Of a stretch of 64,000 bases of DNA, positions 17,133 through 25,062 are shown piece by piece (position 1 is the first letter of the stretch; each line of letters starts with the position of its first letter). The notes below the pieces were generated by a model. That model had not been told where the DNA came from. It did no database searches and saw only the letters and a program-made list of their open reading frames with translations. Source of the DNA: Bacillus bingmayongensis (lineage in GTDB: Bacteria > Bacillota > Bacilli > Bacillales > Bacillaceae_G); contig NZ_JH921517.1 in NCBI RefSeq assembly GCF_000299035.1, positions 1,105,317 through 1,169,316 on the forward strand, in the 5' to 3' direction. The position numbers and the translations under genes are program-made.

Positions 17133-17178
17133 TACATCACCATCAAGCTAAGAAAAGCAAATACCCCCAAAGTGAAAA
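17123..17178. repeat. Second, degenerate copy of the 16983 repeat
   Basis: GGGGTAGCACTACATCACC-ATCAAGCTAAG aligns with GGGGTATCGCTACAGCGCT-ATCAAGTTAAG at 16983, and both continue with AAA, a CCCC-AA block and GAAAA. The similarity fades after about 55 bases. Confidence 0.55.
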
Positions 17179-17259
17179 TTTTATATCTCTATGGTTAATT
17201 AGATCTTAGTTATTTTAGAAACCCTAAGTTTCTTCAGTTCAAGATAGAAGCTCTTCTCA

Positions 17260-17305
17260 AAAAAACAGAGTTCTTAAGATAAGCATCTTAAGAACTCTGT
17301 TTTTT
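17260..17305 (-). terminator. Strong terminator of the DUF4367-like pseudogene
   Basis: The arms 17260-17280 and 17285-17305 are 21-bp perfect complements (core CAGAGTTCTTAAGAT) around AAGC, flanked by A6 and T6. It overlaps the stop codon of the pseudogene. Confidence 0.85.
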
Positions 17306-17695
17306 AATTCAGCATGGAGAGCATAATTTTTTCTAATTCAGTTTTGTTTAAAATACTGCTGAAGATTACAATTTGATACGCGCTTTTCCCATCTTTTATC
17401 GAAACAATCATCTTCATTCCTTTTACATTACTATCACTGGACTTACCAAAGATCACTTGGTTCCCCCCCAGCCTCTCCATACCTTTTACAAACTCTAGTT
17501 CATACTCTTCAAACATATGGAAACCTTTTCCATTCTAAGGATCTGCTTTCGTTCCTAGGACTTCTGATTGTTCGATGACGATTTGACCAGCGGCCCCATC
17601 TTCATATTCAGTTCTAACTACAGGTTTTGGTTTTCCTATTGTAATGTTTGAGTCAACCTGTTCTTTCACTGGATGGTATATTCTGGAATATAATT
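17304..17695 (-). pseudogene. DUF4367-like C-terminal fragment with nonsense and frameshift lesions
   Basis: On the minus strand the sequence reads HPVKEQVDSNITIGKPKP, then VVRTEYEDGAAGQIVIEQSE, an in-frame TAG just before 17516, and continues as FEEYELEFVKGMERLGG to a normal C-terminus (SILNKTELEKIMLSML). Before it, a frameshift separates INYIPEYT. The ending resembles DUF4367 domains of Bacillus membrane-anchored anti-sigma-like proteins. The N-terminal half with its membrane helix is absent. Confidence 0.65.
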
Positions 17696-17696
17696 A

Positions 17697-17822
17697 ATGA
17701 GTTTGTATTCACTGAAACACGGTATATTTGCATTTAATCCTAGTAGTAATCAAATTAGATTCTATAAGAAGGAAAGAGGCTGTTTGGTTATGAAATATAC
17801 AATAAATAGCTTAGGTAAATGA
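17697..17822 (+). pseudogene. Possible GNAT acetyltransferase C-terminal remnant
   Basis: A 41-codon frame contains GIFAFNPSSNQIRFYKKERG and ends MKYTINSLGK. The AFNPSSNQIRFYKK stretch looks like the motif B region of GNAT acetyltransferases (usually NP-AIRFYEKLGF). There is no ribosome binding site and no acetyl-CoA-binding motif A. The match is weak. Confidence 0.35.
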
Positions 17823-17923
17823 TTGAGATGATTAAAGTATTCACAAGTTAATTACAATTGTAAATTGAAGGTTAAGGAAGGTTTTAACAAAATAATCCTT
17901 TTAATAGAAAGCGAGGAATAGTA

Positions 17924-18046
17924 ATGGGCTTAGGAAACCGAAGAATGACATTCGAGATGCTTATCAATCTATCGAATGAAATGTATCAACGTGAGGGAGT
18001 GGCGCTTATAAACAAGCGTCCAACTCTTGTGAAGGCGTTAAAATAA
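17924..18046 (+). pseudogene. RecU (Holliday junction resolvase) N-terminal fragment
   Basis: A 40-codon frame behind GCGAGGA reads GNRRMTFEMLINLSNEMYQ then VALINKRPTLVK, the start of RecU-like resolvases (NRGM-E--I---N--Y---G-A-I-K-PTP). Full proteins are about 170-200 aa, so only the beginning is left. In phage-derived copies this gene sits near late regulatory genes, which suggests a decayed prophage. The following 18047-18115 continues as a short frame (NTVWNSVKKTLQKRAEAFRF) of phage-like character. Confidence 0.6.
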
Positions 18047-18317
18047 AAAATAATACCGTTTGGAATAGTGTGAAGAAAACATTGCAGAAAAGGGCAGAAG
18101 CATTCCGTTTTAGGTAATGAAAGCTCTTGCTATAACAGTATCAAAGGATATTTTTTTAGGATAATCACAGTAAAAGCATCCAAAACGGGTACTTTTTTCT
18201 TTGTTATATAGAAATTACACAATAAACTAGTGAACATTCGAATGAGACAAGCATATGATAAATCCGTGGGACAAGTTATCATATGAGGTGAAACTTGGAG
18301 CACCATACTTATTTTTG

Positions 18318-18345
18318 AGAGTACCTAATGGCGAGTACTCTTTTA
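18318..18345 (+). terminator. Terminator-like hairpin
   Basis: AGAGTAC and GTACTCT form a 7-bp stem with a 10-base loop followed by TTTTA. Confidence 0.5.
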
Positions 18346-18438
18346 TGTTGCACTTATTGATAAGGAAGAGCATAAATTGAAGTATAGGACAAGCTAACCG
18401 CTTATTCTATTCAGTAATCACTCTATTTATCACGTCGA

Positions 18439-18467
18439 GAGCATCCACTGAATTGGGTGCTCTTTTT
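18439..18467 (+). terminator. Terminator hairpin
   Basis: GAGCATCC and GGGTGCTC pair over 8 positions with one wobble, followed by TTTTT. Confidence 0.6.
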
Positions 18468-18702
18468 CACATATTAAAGTGGACAAGCATATACTGCTTG
18501 TACCTCATTAACTTTAGCTGCTCTATCTTTTGTTAATGAGGATTCTCGCAATCCCTCGAAGGGCGCTCGCGGAAACGGGTGCTCTTTTTTTATTGAATAA
18601 AATAGACATTTGAGTGAATATCAGAAGTTGTTTATAATGTAAAAATATAGAAGATATTTATTAGCATTAAATTTCATCTAAGGGGAATCAACAAATGCAT
18701 AA

Positions 18703-19011
18703 CGAGAAGGAATAGACCTTGCTAAACAACGCAGCGTATATAAGGGAAGACCTAAGAAGTACGGTAATAAAAATCCTAAAATGAAGCATGCTTTAGAGCT
18801 GCTTGTAAATTGTGAAGAGAAAGGTGATTACAAACAAGCCTACTCTGTATTAGAAAATGAAGTTGTAAAAGAAAATGAACTGAACGCTATTGTAGCTGAA
18901 CGTGGTGGGGAAAATTATTATGTTATGGCACGCATACTTAAAATTTTTAAAAAGGACACAGAGAGTATGGATAGTCTGTTTACAAAACTATCAAATGTTA
19001 GCATACAATAA
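18703..19011 (+). pseudogene. Serine recombinase (resolvase) remnant fused to unknown sequence
   Basis: The frame opens directly after a stop with REGIDLAKQRSVYKGRPKKY, then NKNPKMKHALELLVN. This is the linker between the catalytic and HTH domains of Tn3/invertase-type resolvases. The expected C-terminal HTH is replaced by about 65 residues of unrecognised sequence (KGDYKQAYSVLENEVVK, MARILKIFKKD). The N-terminal catalytic Ser domain is missing. It is probably a recombination junction left by a lost mobile element. Confidence 0.6.
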
Positions 19012-19061
19012 AATTTCTCTATCTATAAATAAGTCATACTTTAAATTAAGGAGATTTAAAT

Positions 19062-19502
19062 ATGGAAATGATAAATAGAATTCTAAGTGATTTTGCAAAG
19101 GTTAATGAATATGATGGCGTTGGTAATGTTTATAGACTATATCTTTTATCAGAAAACACACAAGAAGATATATGTGAACTTATAAAAAAAGATTTAAAGA
19201 CTACTAGTAATGACACAATAAAACCTATACAGTTGAAAGAATGGGAGCAGGATTTTCTTTCTTGTGAATTCCCCGGAAGTGAAGAGTATTGGTTTGGAAC
19301 AATACCAAGCGGATATGATTTAAAAGGATTAACACCGAAAGAATTTATAGTAGAACGGCTTTTGCATACATTTGAACAGGGAATCGAAGCCGTTTATTGG
19401 GTTGAATTAGATATAGGCGATTATTACGCTTGTAGTTATGAAGATTATGTCTTTAAAACCAATAAGGGGATATATTACCTTTCTATGCAAGTACATGATT
19501 AA
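19062..19502 (+). CDS. Orphan 146-aa acidic protein, immunity-protein-like
   Basis: An intact frame behind AAGGAGATTT. The product is acidic, rich in Trp, Tyr and Asp/Glu near the C-terminus (GSEEYWFGTIPSGYDL, EAVYWVELDIGDYYACSYED), has no signal peptide or membrane segment, and matches no family I can name. Such small acidic solitary proteins beside recombinase debris and an IS often turn out to be immunity proteins whose toxin has been lost. That is inference from context only. Confidence 0.6.
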   Translation: MEMINRILSDFAKVNEYDGVGNVYRLYLLSENTQEDICELIKKDLKTTSNDTIKPIQLKEWEQDFLSCEFPGSEEYWFGTIPSGYDLKGLTPKEFIVERLLHTFEQGIEAVYWVELDIGDYYACSYEDYVFKTNKGIYYLSMQVHD

Positions 19503-19666
19503 AAGATAATATATCTTACGTACATAAAGACGAGACTCCTATATAAGTTTTAAGCATACAACTATTTAGAGTTAGTACCCCCCTTTTATATGTATGGAGT
19601 TAGTATAGTCATATGGACACAACTTAGTTAAGTCCTTACAATGGATTTCAAGGAGGAAGTGTCCGT

Positions 19667-19933
19667 ATGGCAAACAAGAAATTTAATGAAGAATTTAAAA
19701 AGATGGTTGTTGAATTATATCATTCAGAACGATCTGTGAAAGAACTAAGCAGCGAGTATGGTGTATCAGAAGTAACAATTTATAAATGGATTAAAAAATA
19801 TTCTCCTATCCCAACGATTGATGAGGAAGAAATGACGTTAGAAGATCTGAAACGAATGCAGAAAGAAATGCTTCGTTTGAAAGAGGAAAATGAGATTTTA
19901 AAAAAGGCTATGGCCATATTCGCGAAAAAATAA
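19667..19933 (+). CDS. IS3-family transposase OrfA
   Basis: An 88-aa DNA-binding subunit. The HTH is in SVKELSSEYGVSEVTIYKWI, followed by a C-terminal leucine zipper (LKRMQKEMLRLKEENEILKKAM). It ends in FAKK with the last Lys codons inside an A6 run (19925-19930), where -1 frameshifting would fuse it to OrfB. Confidence 0.93.
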   Translation: MANKKFNEEFKKMVVELYHSERSVKELSSEYGVSEVTIYKWIKKYSPIPTIDEEEMTLEDLKRMQKEMLRLKEENEILKKAMAIFAKK

Positions 19934-19989
19934 AAGATATAGAATTACATCAATTTATCGATTGTCAAAAAGAAACACACTCAGTTCAT

Positions 19990-20808
19990 ATGATGTGTCA
20001 AACTCTTGGAATAGCGAGAAGTTCATATTACCAATCTCAGTACAAAACAGAGTCAAAACGTAGTCGTGAAAATAAAGAATTCACCCAGAAAATTATACAA
20101 ATTCATCAAGATAGTGGAGAACGTTACGGTGCGCCCAAGATTCACAAAACACTATTGGAACAAGGATTACAACTAAGTATCAAGCGTGTACAACGGATTA
20201 TGAAGAGAGAAAATATCCGTTCCCATATCTTAAAAAAATATAAACCACATTCATCAAAATCAGCTGTAGAAGAACGTACAAATCTATTAGAACAGGACTT
20301 CTCCACAACGACAATAAATGAAAAGTGGGTAGCGGATATTACGTATATTCACACAAAAAAAGATGGATGGTGTTACTTGGCATCTGTGATGGATTTGTAT
20401 TCTAAGAAAATTATTGGTTATTCATTTTCACGGAATATGACAACGAACCTTGTAGTAAAAGCATTAGAAAACGCTTACTATATACAAGAACCATCAGAAG
20501 GTCTCATTTTACATACTGACTTAGGAACACAATATACAAGTCAAGAATTTCAAAGTCTACTCGCGAATTACAACATAAAACCCTCTTTCAGTAAGAAAGG
20601 ATGCCCGTATGACAACGCTTGTATCGAGTCGTTTCACGCCATTTTAAAGAAAGAAGAAGTATATCGCACACAATATGGTACATTTGAACAGGCGAATCTA
20701 GCATTATTTCAATATATTGAGGGATTTTATAATCGCAAGCGAATTCATAGTAGCATTGGTTATAAAACTCCCCAAGCAATAGAAGATCTAGCAAAAAAGG
20801 TAGCTTAG
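19990..20808 (+). CDS. IS3-family transposase OrfB (DDE integrase)
   Basis: A 272-aa rve-domain integrase. An HTH_21 segment (ERYGAPKIHKTLLEQG) precedes the DDE core: Asp in WVADITYIHTK, Asp in LILHTDLGTQYTSQEF, Glu in NACIESFHAILKKE, then FYNRKRIHSSIGYKTP. The orfB frame is already open at the A6 run 60 bases upstream of ATG 19990, so the active product is probably an OrfAB fusion made by -1 frameshifting. All catalytic residues are present. Confidence 0.94.
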   Translation: MMCQTLGIARSSYYQSQYKTESKRSRENKEFTQKIIQIHQDSGERYGAPKIHKTLLEQGLQLSIKRVQRIMKRENIRSHILKKYKPHSSKSAVEERTNLLEQDFSTTTINEKWVADITYIHTKKDGWCYLASVMDLYSKKIIGYSFSRNMTTNLVVKALENAYYIQEPSEGLILHTDLGTQYTSQEFQSLLANYNIKPSFSKKGCPYDNACIESFHAILKKEEVYRTQYGTFEQANLALFQYIEGFYNRKRIHSSIGYKTPQAIEDLAKKVA

Positions 20809-20956
20809 ATTTAACTTTTTTGTGTCCAAAATATTGACTCAAATCCAGTACTATAAGGTAAGTAATAAATACATATCAATTTGCTTAGTGATGATGAATA
20901 AGGTTTAAATTTGAATCAATATATAGATGAATAATATATAAAGGAGCTCAATCTCA

Positions 20957-21787
20957 ATGGCAAGAAAATTATTGACACAGAGGTTTCCTCTTTTAATTCC
21001 TATTAGACTCAGTCAACGTAGGCTGTTTAAAAAAATAAGTGACCGTCTTGAAGGTCATAAATTTCCAAAAACATTTGAGCAAAATCCATTACCTTACAGG
21101 ATTTATAAACATAAATCTTTGCTTATTAGAAAGTTAGGTGATACGGATATACAGCTGCAATATAACAAAATCACCAATCTAAAGCTAGCCATCAGCAAAA
21201 TAAACCAGGTTGTAATTAAACCGGGAGAAACATTTTCATTTTGGCATCTTGTTGGTAATTCCAGTGAAAAGGCTGGATATAAAGAAGGAATTATTCTAAT
21301 GAATGGCGAAGCGATAAAGGGAATAGGCGGTGGTCTCTGTCAGTTAGGGAATCTTCTCTACTGGATGTTTCTTCATTCAGAGTTGGAAACAGTGGAAAGA
21401 TATCGTCATAGTTTCGATCCATTCCCTGACTATGGACGTGTGATTCCATTTGGAACAGGCGCCACTTTGATGAATGGTATTATTGATCTCAAATTGAGAA
21501 ATAATTCAAATATTTCCTATCAAGTCAATCTACATCTTGACGAAGAATACATCTACGGAGAAATTAGGGCATCCCAGTATCCTCCATATAAGTATTCTAT
21601 CGTTGAAGAAGATCATCGTTTTGTAAAAAAAGCAGATGGTCAAGTATACAGACAAAATAAAGTTTATAAAAAAATAGTTGATCGTGTCACAGGTAACTTA
21701 GTTGACAAAGAAATAGTCATGGAAAATGATTGCTTAGTAAAATATGAAGTAGATGATGAGAAAATTGAGGGTTCGACTCAAAATTAA
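20957..21787 (+). CDS. VanW-family protein
   Basis: A 276-aa VanW-domain protein. The domain runs from about residue 60 (NLKLAISKINQVVIKPGETF) through SEKAGYKEGIILMNGEAIKG and GIGGGLCQLGNLLYWMFLHS to residue 190. VanW was named from VanB glycopeptide-resistance clusters but is not needed for resistance, and its function is unknown. It has no signal peptide or membrane helix. The start ATG 20957 has AAGGAGCTC upstream. It stands alone, ending at a shared terminator, so it is not evidence of vancomycin resistance. Confidence 0.9.
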   Translation: MARKLLTQRFPLLIPIRLSQRRLFKKISDRLEGHKFPKTFEQNPLPYRIYKHKSLLIRKLGDTDIQLQYNKITNLKLAISKINQVVIKPGETFSFWHLVGNSSEKAGYKEGIILMNGEAIKGIGGGLCQLGNLLYWMFLHSELETVERYRHSFDPFPDYGRVIPFGTGATLMNGIIDLKLRNNSNISYQVNLHLDEEYIYGEIRASQYPPYKYSIVEEDHRFVKKADGQVYRQNKVYKKIVDRVTGNLVDKEIVMENDCLVKYEVDDEKIEGSTQN

Positions 21788-21858
21788 ATTCTTTTTATTC
21801 AAGCTCTTGTATTACCGTACAACAAAGTATTAAACTATTAAAAAATAGTTGTAGACTC

Positions 21859-21889
21859 AAAGTGCTTTCTGTACATGAAAGCACTTTTT
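21859..21889. terminator. Bidirectional terminator
   Basis: AAAGTGCTTTC and GAAAGCACTTTTT flank a 7-base loop, between the converging VanW and hydrolase genes. Confidence 0.85.
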
Positions 21890-21890
21890 A

Positions 21891-22754
21891 CTAACTTTCA
21901 ATTGTTTTTTGAAGAGACATATTCAGTACAAAATCGCGAATTACATTCTTAAATTCTCCTTGATTTTCTAAGTAAGGATGGTGTTTAGCTTCTAAGATAG
22001 CAATGGACATATTAGGGAACTTAAATTTCTTATAATGATCTGGTCCGATAGCATCATCATATGTTCCACTTATTACAAGGGTAGGTACAGAAATTTCACT
22101 TGTGATTTGAGTATAATCTTTAAAGAATTCAGGGGATGAGTGTACATAGTTACGAAAATCAGGGCGATGTTTCAGTTCTTTATCTAAGTCTTCGAAGATT
22201 TTATGCCTTTTTCTATCTATGAACTGTAAATCGTAATATTTCCCCATTTCTAGCAACTTTTCAGCCATTACAAAGAAATCTTGATAGAAAGACTCAATAG
22301 ACTCATAAGTATCCAAAACAGTTTCTTTCCCTAACCATTTTCGTCCTATGTTCATTTGATGCAGGTTTGACTCCCGTTTGTTTAGTGTACAGTTAATCAA
22401 GATTAAACTTAAGACACTGTTAGGGTATTGCTTAGTGTAGTTACTAGCTAAAATACCACCAAATGAGTGACCCATTACAATCCATTTATCTATATTTAAT
22501 TCTTGTCTTATCTCCTCAAGATCTAAAAGTAACCTTCTTAGTGAGTAGTCTCCCTCTGGAGCAAGTGAAGAGCGACCACAACCTCGTTGATCAAGATAAT
22601 GCATTTCCATAAAGTTTTCTAAAAGAGGACCACCTGTTTGTTCAAAAGGATAACTCCAATAACCTGGTCCCCCATGTAAGAAAATGCAAGGTATTCCTTG
22701 TCCACTTTTACTTATATGTAAAGTAACACCATCACTTGTCATTACATTTTTCAT
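21891..22754 (-). CDS. Alpha/beta hydrolase, proline iminopeptidase-like
   Basis: A 287-aa alpha/beta hydrolase. The early motif IFLHGGPGYWSYPFE and DQRGCGRSSLAPEGDYSL are hallmarks of the prolyl aminopeptidase family. The nucleophile elbow is VMGHSFGGILASNY (Ser near 97). The acid lies in VISGTYDDAIGPDHY and the His near AKHHPYLENQGEF. It probably cleaves small peptides or esters; the substrate cannot be told. ATG 22754 follows TTAAGGAGGATTC. Confidence 0.88.
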   Translation of the reverse strand: MKNVMTSDGVTLHISKSGQGIPCIFLHGGPGYWSYPFEQTGGPLLENFMEMHYLDQRGCGRSSLAPEGDYSLRRLLLDLEEIRQELNIDKWIVMGHSFGGILASNYTKQYPNSVLSLILINCTLNKRESNLHQMNIGRKWLGKETVLDTYESIESFYQDFFVMAEKLLEMGKYYDLQFIDRKRHKIFEDLDKELKHRPDFRNYVHSSPEFFKDYTQITSEISVPTLVISGTYDDAIGPDHYKKFKFPNMSIAILEAKHHPYLENQGEFKNVIRDFVLNMSLQKTIES

Positions 22755-23023
22755 TTATGAATCCTCCTTAAGATAAACTTTTCATTATTAATAGTTCGCG
22801 ATTACTCATTAAAAAGCCTATTTTAAACGACTTGTATATCGTATTCACGTCAGGTTAACATAACACATTATTTTATGTAGTAAACAAAGAAGATACTTTA
22901 TTACTCCTCAAAGATTCCATTTTCCCTTTTGAAAGTTTTATGTAAGTATAAATACATATTTGTTTTATAAAGTATGTTTTCTAATAATTGTCCTTATTTC
23001 CTGTATGAAATCGTATATTTCTT
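22755..23023. other. Intergenic region
   Basis: An AT-rich stretch holding the promoter region of the hydrolase gene on the minus strand. I see no further gene or repeat in it. Confidence 0.35.
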
Positions 23024-23381
23024 TTACGCCCAAAGATGTTTCTCAGGCAACCCTGTTCGTTTAGTTACTCGAATAGCTTCAACTTAGGCTTGCTTAGGAT
23101 GTTCAAAGACTCTTAAAATGAGATTCAAAGATACTACATCAAAAGGTTCAGCAGGAAATTGTGATTGCTCTGCATTCACTGGTAGAAGTGTAATAGGTTT
23201 TCCATGTGTTTTTGTTTAACATATCTTGTGAGAGGTCAATGCCTTTAATATGGACATCTGAAGGTAGAAAACGAAAGTCTTCTCCGGTTCTTACGCCAAC
23301 AAATAAAAGATGTTGTTTTGATTTGAGAGGAAGAAGAGAAAAAGATCTCTCCCTTGCATTTATAAATAATTTGTTTTGCAT
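23024..23381 (-). pseudogene. Class I SAM methyltransferase pseudogene
   Basis: Minus-strand frames give INARERSFSLLPLKSKQHLL, FVGVRTGEDFRFLPSD and IKGIDLSQDMLNK, the SAM-binding motif I and following acidic loop of ubiE/PmtA-type methyltransferases. A frameshift near 23195 then leads to KPITLLPVNAEQSQFPAEPF and DVVSLNLILRVFEHPKQA, an in-frame stop, and VEAIRVTKRTG. At least two inactivating lesions are present. The glycine of motif I is also changed (VGVRTGED). The gene was probably a lipid or small-molecule methyltransferase. Confidence 0.8.
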
Positions 23382-23604
23382 TATGCAATAATGAATTACA
23401 GAACCAATTATATTTATAACTTTAAATTTTGAAAGATTGTAAGTTAATAAAAATAAGTGTAGATGTAGAATAAAGTCATGATGTTTGTAAAAAAGCTGTA
23501 TGAATGGTGTTTGAAACCATACCACTAGTTAAAGAAAATACATATGTGGTGGACCTTTTGAGATAGATGGAATTATGTGAAAATGATAGTAAGGGGGCAA
23601 GGCA

Positions 23605-25062
23605 GTGTTTAATGATTTTAAGTTTGTAGATAATCGTCCAGTTTATATCCAATTAAAAGATCATTTGAAAAAAATGATTATGAAAGGCCAACTATTGGAG
23701 CATCAGAAGCTCCCATCTACCCGAGAATTAAGCAAATTATTATCGGTTAGTAGAACGACTATCCTTACCACTTACGCAGATTTAGAGCAAGAAGGCCTAA
23801 TTTATGCGGTAAAGGGAAAAGGGAATTTTGTCGGGAAAGTCGATGCATCTAAAACGCCGTCTATTGAACTAAATTGGGAAGAAAAGCTTAATGAAGTGAC
23901 TTTTCAAGCTGATGAATTGGATTTAATGAAGCACGGTGTTCGCTGGGAAAAAGGTATGATTTCATTCAATAGCATTGCCCCAGATGAAAAGCTTTTTGAT
24001 GTCGAAAATTTTAAACGAGCTTTTTTGACGAGGTTATCCAATGAAGGAGATATCATTTTGAACTACGGATATGCCAAAGGTTATAGACCTTTAATTCATT
24101 ATCTTCTTCATTACATGGAAATGAAAGGAGTAGACATTTCCAATAAAGATATTCTCATCACGAACGGCTTCACTGAGGGGCTTGATATTTTATTGTCTTC
24201 CCTAGCTAAAAAATCAGGGCGTATTATTTGTGAAAATCCTACCCATCATACAGCATTAAAGCTGTTTCGATTACATGGATATGAAATCCATGGGATAGAG
24301 ATGAAGGATGATGGGATTGATATTGGGAAAGTTGAGAAAAGTTTATCTGAAACAGATTTTGATTTTGCCTATCTAATTCCCTCCTACCATAATCCTACTG
24401 GGATTGTCACCTCCTCCGAAAAAAGATCTGAAATGATGAAGCTTTTTTCAAAATATAAAATTCCAATTGTAGAAGATGGCTTTAATGAGGAGTTGCGTTA
24501 TTCAGGTTCACATTTAGCGCCGTTATTGACCTTTTCTGGACCCGGGAACAATGTTATTTATATTAGCAGTTTTTCAAAAGTTCTTTTCCCGGGCTTACGT
24601 GTCGGTTGGATTTTAGCGGATAAGAAATTAATCCACTACTTGGAAAGTATGAAAAGGGCACGTAATATTCATACGTCCACATTGGATCAGGCTGTATTGT
24701 ATCAATATTTACAAGATGGTTATTTTGAAAAATATTTGAAAAAGGCTAAGTCTATTTATAAGAAAAAATATGAACTAGCACTTCGTTCTTGTAATCAATA
24801 TATTCCATTTAAAAGAATGACTGGAGATGGAGGACTTCATCTTTTTATAGAGTTAGAAGAAGGAATACATGCACGTACACTTTTGAAAAAATGTTATGAA
24901 AAAGGAGTTGTTTTTTCTCCTGGAGATGTCTTTTACACAGATGAAAAGGGAAGTAATACGTTTCGGTTAGGATTCTCTCGATTAAAAGAAGAAGATATTC
25001 TCAATGGAATTAAGATAATCGGTGATACGTTGAAAAATGAATATGAGGAGTTGGAAAAATGA
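23605..25062 (+). CDS. MocR-family PLP-dependent regulator, DdlR-like
   Basis: A 485-aa MocR protein: an N-terminal GntR-type winged helix (PVYIQLKDHLKKMIMKGQ, LPSTRELSKLLSVSRTTIL) joined to a full fold-type I aminotransferase domain from about residue 110. The PLP lysine lies in VIYISSFSKVLFPGLRVGW. The start is GTG 23605 behind AAGGGGG. The stop overlaps the ddl start by 4 bases, so the regulator and D-alanine ligase are translationally coupled. In Brevibacillus a MocR protein named DdlR activates ddl; by synteny this is the same pair. It likely senses D-Ala or D-Ala-D-Ala through PLP. Confidence 0.9.
   Translation: MFNDFKFVDNRPVYIQLKDHLKKMIMKGQLLEHQKLPSTRELSKLLSVSRTTILTTYADLEQEGLIYAVKGKGNFVGKVDASKTPSIELNWEEKLNEVTFQADELDLMKHGVRWEKGMISFNSIAPDEKLFDVENFKRAFLTRLSNEGDIILNYGYAKGYRPLIHYLLHYMEMKGVDISNKDILITNGFTEGLDILLSSLAKKSGRIICENPTHHTALKLFRLHGYEIHGIEMKDDGIDIGKVEKSLSETDFDFAYLIPSYHNPTGIVTSSEKRSEMMKLFSKYKIPIVEDGFNEELRYSGSHLAPLLTFSGPGNNVIYISSFSKVLFPGLRVGWILADKKLIHYLESMKRARNIHTSTLDQAVLYQYLQDGYFEKYLKKAKSIYKKKYELALRSCNQYIPFKRMTGDGGLHLFIELEEGIHARTLLKKCYEKGVVFSPGDVFYTDEKGSNTFRLGFSRLKEEDILNGIKIIGDTLKNEYEELEK

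Larger units (their letters stand above)
18116..18700. other. Phage-like non-coding debris with several hairpins
   Basis: No gene was recognised. CATATGATAA (18250) pairs with TTATCATATG (18286). CCTCATTAAC (18503-18512) pairs with GTTAATGAGG (18532-18541). Two terminator-like hairpins are listed separately. The repeated GAGC-GGGTGCTCTTTTT pattern is typical of intergenic spaces in Bacillus prophages. Confidence 0.4.
19614..20828 (+). mobile_element. IS3-family insertion sequence, apparently intact
   Basis: A 1215-bp element with imperfect terminal inverted repeats TGGACACAACTTAGTTAAGTC (left) and, reading inward from the right, TGGACACAAAAAAGTTAAATC; only the first 9 bases are identical. 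It carries orfA and orfB in the -1 arrangement typical of IS3. The flanks (ATA left, AAA right) do not show a clean 3-base duplication, so it is either old or its exact edges differ by a base or two. Confidence 0.85.

Noticed and set aside
18116-18700. CRISPR-like array from repeated GAGC/GGTGCTC hairpins
   Set aside because: The similar hairpins are few, irregularly spaced and terminator-like, with no direct repeats of constant length.
20957-21787. VanW as a sign of glycopeptide resistance
   Set aside because: No vanH, vanA/B-type ligase, vanX or vanRS pair nearby. The ligase at 25059 has the D-Ala-type omega-loop, and VanW is not needed for resistance.
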